Source of the DNA: Limnohabitans sp. JirII-31
GTDB taxonomy: Bacteria > Pseudomonadota > Gammaproteobacteria > Burkholderiales > Burkholderiaceae_C
NCBI RefSeq assembly: GCF_002778315.1
Contig: NZ_NESA01000002.1
Location: 124,001-188,000 of the forward strand
DNA length: 64,000 nt
Direction of reading: 5' to 3'
Each line of letters begins with the position of its first letter. The stretch's first letter is position 1. This document shows, one piece after another, positions 59,236 to 64,000 of the stretch. Position numbers and translations under genes: made by a program. Below the pieces are notes generated by a model that saw nothing but the letters and a program-made list of their open reading frames with translations, was not told the DNA's origin and made no database searches.

Positions 59236-59769
59236 CTAGGTGAGAGATGTTTTTAACCATTCGCTGCGCAACAAACCAAAGCACAGCAGGTCACGGTACT
59301 GAGATGCAATGAACACTTGCGCACGCAAGCGCCCCTCCAGTGAAAATCCAAGCCGCTCATGGAACCGAACCGAGGCCGCATTGCCCTCTAGCACCTGTCC
59401 ACAGAGCTTATGCATTTGCATTTGTTCAAACGCAAATGACAGAGCGCTTTGCCCCAGCGCACGACCAGAACCCTTGGCTGCGTCCGGTGCCAAATAAAAC
59501 CCCCAATCGACGCTGGCTTGAGGTGCAATGCCCGTGAAATGCACCAGCCCAAAGGGCAGACCTTGGTTTTCCACCAACATGATCTTGCGTTGTGGGTTGT
59601 GCAGCGAGCGCTCAAACCACTGACGGTGTTCGTCTAGAGTGATCACATGCTGCGTGAGCATGTGCTGGCGAACATCGGGGTGATTGCGCCAAGCCAAGAC
59701 CATGTCCAAGTCTGTGGCTTGCATGGGTCTGATGTCGCAAGGGGCGTCGCAAGTGGCGGTCTCATGCAT
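59236..59769 (-). CDS. pseH: UDP-4-amino-sugar N-acetyltransferase PseH
   Basis: PseH (177 aa) acetylates the 4-amino group of the PseC product using acetyl-CoA. The GNAT fold is visible: DIRPMQATDLDMVLAWRNHPDVRQHML at the N-terminus and KGSGRALGQSALSFAFEQMQMHKLCGQVLEGNAASVRFHERLGFSLEG in the acetyl-CoA site. The ATG at 59769 overlaps pseG by 8 bp and starts just before the domain; the longer frame reaching 59928 lies inside pseG and has no similarity. Confidence 0.9.
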   Translation of the reverse strand: MHETATCDAPCDIRPMQATDLDMVLAWRNHPDVRQHMLTQHVITLDEHRQWFERSLHNPQRKIMLVENQGLPFGLVHFTGIAPQASVDWGFYLAPDAAKGSGRALGQSALSFAFEQMQMHKLCGQVLEGNAASVRFHERLGFSLEGRLRAQVFIASQYRDLLCFGLLRSEWLKTSLT

Positions 59770-60832
59770 GCAGCATCTCCCTGGCGACGCGTGCCGTGCC
59801 TGCGCCATCTGTGATGTGTGAGCAGGCGATGTGCATCGCTTGTCGCGGCGCATCTTGTTGCAACGCGCGCAGTTGTTGGTGCAATGCGTTTTCCCAGCCG
59901 TCTTGCAATTCAACCAAGGCAGCGGCATGGCTGGCGTGCAGGGCTTGGGCGCTCAAGCGCTGGTTGGCTGCCAACACCAAGTTGATGGATGGCAAGCCCA
60001 GGCAACAGCGCTCCAGGGCCGAGGTGCCTGCGGCACCAATGGCGATGTCGTGTGTGCACATGAGCCGAACAAAGTGGCTGGGGTTGTGGGCCACCTGTGT
60101 TGGCCAACGCATGGAGTGAGCCATCTCACTCACTTGTGTCAGCCACGGCGCATGCAGCCCCATGACGACTTGGATGTCGAGTGGTGCATCACTGTCAAAT
60201 TGATTCAAGGCCGACAGCACCTGACTGGTCACGTTGTTTTTGTCGACACCGCCGAGCGTCAGCAACACTTTGAGCGGTGCGTGTTGGTGGCGAGGCCTGG
60301 GTGTGTCCGTGCGAGATTGAGAAATTTCATGTCTGATCAACGCGTAATGAGGACCCGCCAAAACGCGACACCCTGGGGGCGTTAACGACGCGTAGTCATT
60401 GGCCAGTCGTCCAGGGTTGGCGTCCAACAACAGGTCGCAGTGGTGCGCGCGGTTGGCCAAATCGTCGATCACCATGAGTTGCGATACGTGTGGCGACAGC
60501 GCCATTTCCCAGGCTTGATCGAGTCCGTAATGGTCCACGACCAGCCAATCGACACTGAGGTGCTGGATGGCATCGATCGTCGCGCGTGCATCGTCTTGCC
60601 AATTGGGCAGCAGGCTTTCTGCGTTGTGCCTGGCATCGCTGAGTGTGTGATCGAGTGCCCGCACGTCAAAACCTTGGTCTCGCAGGTAGGTATTCAAATG
60701 TCCGGCATGGCTCGCGCAGACAAAGCTGCAATCGGCACCTTGGGCACGCAGTGCCTGAGCCAAACTGGCGCAGCGCATCACATGGCCATGGCCTATGGTC
60801 AAGGATGCATCGGCTCTGAAGACAATGTGCAT
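59762..60832 (-). CDS. pseG: UDP-sugar hydrolase PseG
   Basis: PseG (356 aa) removes UDP from UDP-2,4-diacetamido-2,4,6-trideoxy-L-altrose. The protein begins MHIVFRADASLTIGHGHVMRCASLAQALRAQGADCSFVC, the family signature GxGHxxRC, and has a GT28-like C-terminal nucleotide site (LLTLGGVDKNNVTSQVL; DIAIGAAGTSALERCCLGLPSINLVLAANQ). It overlaps pseH by 8 bp and lies 10 bp after the methyltransferase. Confidence 0.93.
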   Translation of the reverse strand: MHIVFRADASLTIGHGHVMRCASLAQALRAQGADCSFVCASHAGHLNTYLRDQGFDVRALDHTLSDARHNAESLLPNWQDDARATIDAIQHLSVDWLVVDHYGLDQAWEMALSPHVSQLMVIDDLANRAHHCDLLLDANPGRLANDYASLTPPGCRVLAGPHYALIRHEISQSRTDTPRPRHQHAPLKVLLTLGGVDKNNVTSQVLSALNQFDSDAPLDIQVVMGLHAPWLTQVSEMAHSMRWPTQVAHNPSHFVRLMCTHDIAIGAAGTSALERCCLGLPSINLVLAANQRLSAQALHASHAAALVELQDGWENALHQQLRALQQDAPRQAMHIACSHITDGAGTARVAREMLHA

Positions 60833-60842
60833 GGCCAGCGGC

Positions 60843-61472
60843 TTATTTCTTTTCCATCAAGAACCACGTGATGTCGTCTTGCGGAAAATTGGGGTCGCGT
60901 CGATAGGCAAATCCGTAATCGACCAACTTCATCTGTGGATGACGGTCCATGATGTCGCCTGCAAAATCACGTTTGAACAAACGGTCGCTGTGGCCCCGGT
61001 AAGGGATGGCCACCGGCGACGGGTTGTAATACTCGGCCACCAACAAATAGCGCTGGCATGACTGCACCAATTTGTCGTACACCACGGGCAGCACATCGGG
61101 GTTGAGGTGAATCAGCACGCCTTTGATGAGGGTCAAATCCCAGGTGCGTGTTGGTTCGAAATTCAACAATGATGTGGGGTAGACATGGTCCGCAGGAATG
61201 GTCTTGGCCAGCAAAGCGGCGGCGTTGGGATTGATTTCAATCCCGTGCACATCCAGCTTTGGAAACAGCAGTTGCAGCGCCTTCAAATTCATGCCGATGT
61301 TGGCACCAAATTCGATGCAGCTGCCGACATCGCGTGCCTGCTTCAAGGCCTTGACAAAGAAATCTAAATTGGCGGCCAACAAGGCATCGCCTTGGTTGCG
61401 GTGGATGTAGTCATCGCCAAATTCACCGGCCCAAAAGTTTTCTTGTTCAGTTTGAAATGTGGAATGTGGCAT
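60843..61472 (-). CDS. Pseudaminic acid biosynthesis-associated methylase
   Basis: This 209-aa protein resembles the SAM-dependent methylases found in pse clusters: TEQENFWAGEFGDDYIHRNQGDALLAANLDFFVKAL at the N-terminus, the SAM-binding CIEFGANIGMNLKALQLLFP (about 53-72), and the central TLIKGVLIHLNPDVLP. It overlaps the end of pseF by 26 bp, so it is tightly coupled to the pathway. It probably methylates pseudaminic acid or a precursor; the position is not known. This suggests the filament sugar is a methylated derivative. Confidence 0.88.
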   Translation of the reverse strand: MPHSTFQTEQENFWAGEFGDDYIHRNQGDALLAANLDFFVKALKQARDVGSCIEFGANIGMNLKALQLLFPKLDVHGIEINPNAAALLAKTIPADHVYPTSLLNFEPTRTWDLTLIKGVLIHLNPDVLPVVYDKLVQSCQRYLLVAEYYNPSPVAIPYRGHSDRLFKRDFAGDIMDRHPQMKLVDYGFAYRRDPNFPQDDITWFLMEKK

Positions 61473-62180
61473 GGTGTGCGTCTTTGTTCAATGGAAGTTC
61501 TTGTGTGTTGCTTTGGCACATGCGTTCTGCTCTGACCCAGTCTTCGGGCGTGTCAATGTCTTGCACGCGGTATCTGGGCAGCAGGTGCGCCATGGCGCGG
61601 GAAGAAAAAATGGGTGTCTGGTTCAGCCAGGCCGCAGGTGTGCCCCAATAAAACTGACCCGCATCATGGTAGGCGTGGGGCAAGTCTTGCGAGCGTGTGC
61701 CAAAGTGTTCTGGGTCAAACATCTCGACACGATGTTGTGCGTTCAACTGAAAGGCACGCTGGATGGGAAACGCATAACTGGTGGCTGCAAACACGTAATC
61801 ACAGTCGTTGCTCAACAAGGTGTGCAAGCTCTCTTGCACATCCATGGCGGTGATCATCGGCGCGGTGGCGTAAATGCAGCACACAGCCTGTGGCGTCATG
61901 CCCTGTGCGTGTGCCCACGCAACGGCATGGGCCACCACCGGAAGGGTGGGTGTGTGGTGATCGCTCAAATCCGCAGGGCGCATAAACGGCACCTCGGCCC
62001 CACAGCTTTGGGCCACAGCCGCAATGTCGGCGTCATCGGTGGAGACGATCACACGCTCAAAGCAAGCGCTGTGCAGCGCCGCTTCGATGGACCACGCGAT
62101 CATGGGCTTGCCGCAAAACATGCGGATGTTTTTGCGTGGAATGCGCTGGCTGCCACCACGCGCTGGAATGATGGCGATCT

Positions 62181-62184
<4 letters not shown>
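61447..62184 (-). CDS. pseF: Pseudaminic acid cytidylyltransferase PseF
   Basis: PseF (245 aa) activates pseudaminic acid with CTP. The N-terminal [37 protein letters not shown] is the CMP-sialate synthetase-type CTP-binding motif. STDDADIAAVAQSCGAEVPFMRP and the C-terminal DIDTPEDWVRAERM follow. It overlaps pseC by 4 bp (ATGA) and the methylase by 26 bp. Confidence 0.95.

Positions 62185-64000
<1,816 letters not shown>

Overview
This window is bacterial chromosomal DNA with GC-rich, densely packed, operon-style genes. Gene content and protein style point to a betaproteobacterium of the order Burkholderiales, most likely a Comamonadaceae-like freshwater or soil organism; this assignment is an inference from familiarity, not from a search. 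The dominant content is a roughly 42 kb flagellar locus (about 16.2-58.1 kb) followed by a pseudaminic acid pathway (58.2-64.0 kb). No rRNA, tRNA, CRISPR array, insertion sequence or prophage was seen.

Left flank (1-14.5 kb). A Rieske oxygenase runs off the left edge. It is followed by a gamma-glutamylcyclotransferase-fold protein, a MntA/HepT toxin-antitoxin pair and miaB. Next comes a catabolic cluster around an IclR regulator (3.6-13.1 kb): two ketosteroid-dehydrogenase-like flavoproteins (one fused in frame to a NIPSNAP domain), an AroE-like dehydrogenase with an altered substrate motif, a TIM-barrel isomerase-like protein, an acyl-CoA dehydrogenase with Asp at the usual catalytic Glu position, and a CoA transferase. 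It looks like a pathway for an alicyclic acid or ketone; the substrate is unknown. A membrane-anchored coiled-coil alpha-carbonic anhydrase follows, behind a sigma28-like promoter.

Flagellar locus. A TPR/glycosyltransferase-like gene borders fliKLMN (minus strand), which diverges from flhA-flhF-flhG-fliA and an unknown membrane protein (plus strand). Then come fliS, motAB, a sigma54 activator without receiver domain, flgP-flgT-lysM-fliK2-flhX, flgAMN (minus), a LysM lytic transglycosylase, flgBCDEFGHIJKL, fliD, fliC1, a second TPR/glycosyltransferase gene, flaG and fliC2. FlgE (1260 aa) and FlgK (1129 aa) are far longer than usual, and FlgJ lacks its hydrolase domain, probably replaced by the separate transglycosylase. 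Structural genes for the basal body and most of the export gate (fliEFGHIJ, fliOPQR, flhB) must lie elsewhere.

Regulation. Sigma54 -24/-12 sites precede flhA, flgB and pseB, with weaker ones before fliK, flgA and pseC. Sigma28 (FliA) sites precede fliS, flgM, fliD, fliC1, flaG and fliC2, and possibly motA, flgP and the carbonic anhydrase. This suggests a sigma54-to-sigma28 hierarchy of the Pseudomonas/Vibrio polar type (with FlhF/FlhG) rather than only the FlhDC scheme familiar in this order.

Right flank. pseB (running off the right edge) diverges from pseC-pseF-methylase-pseG-pseH-pseI. Together these make CMP-pseudaminic acid, presumably for glycosylating the two nearly identical flagellins; the TPR/glycosyltransferase-like protein between fliC1 and flaG is the best transferase candidate in the window.
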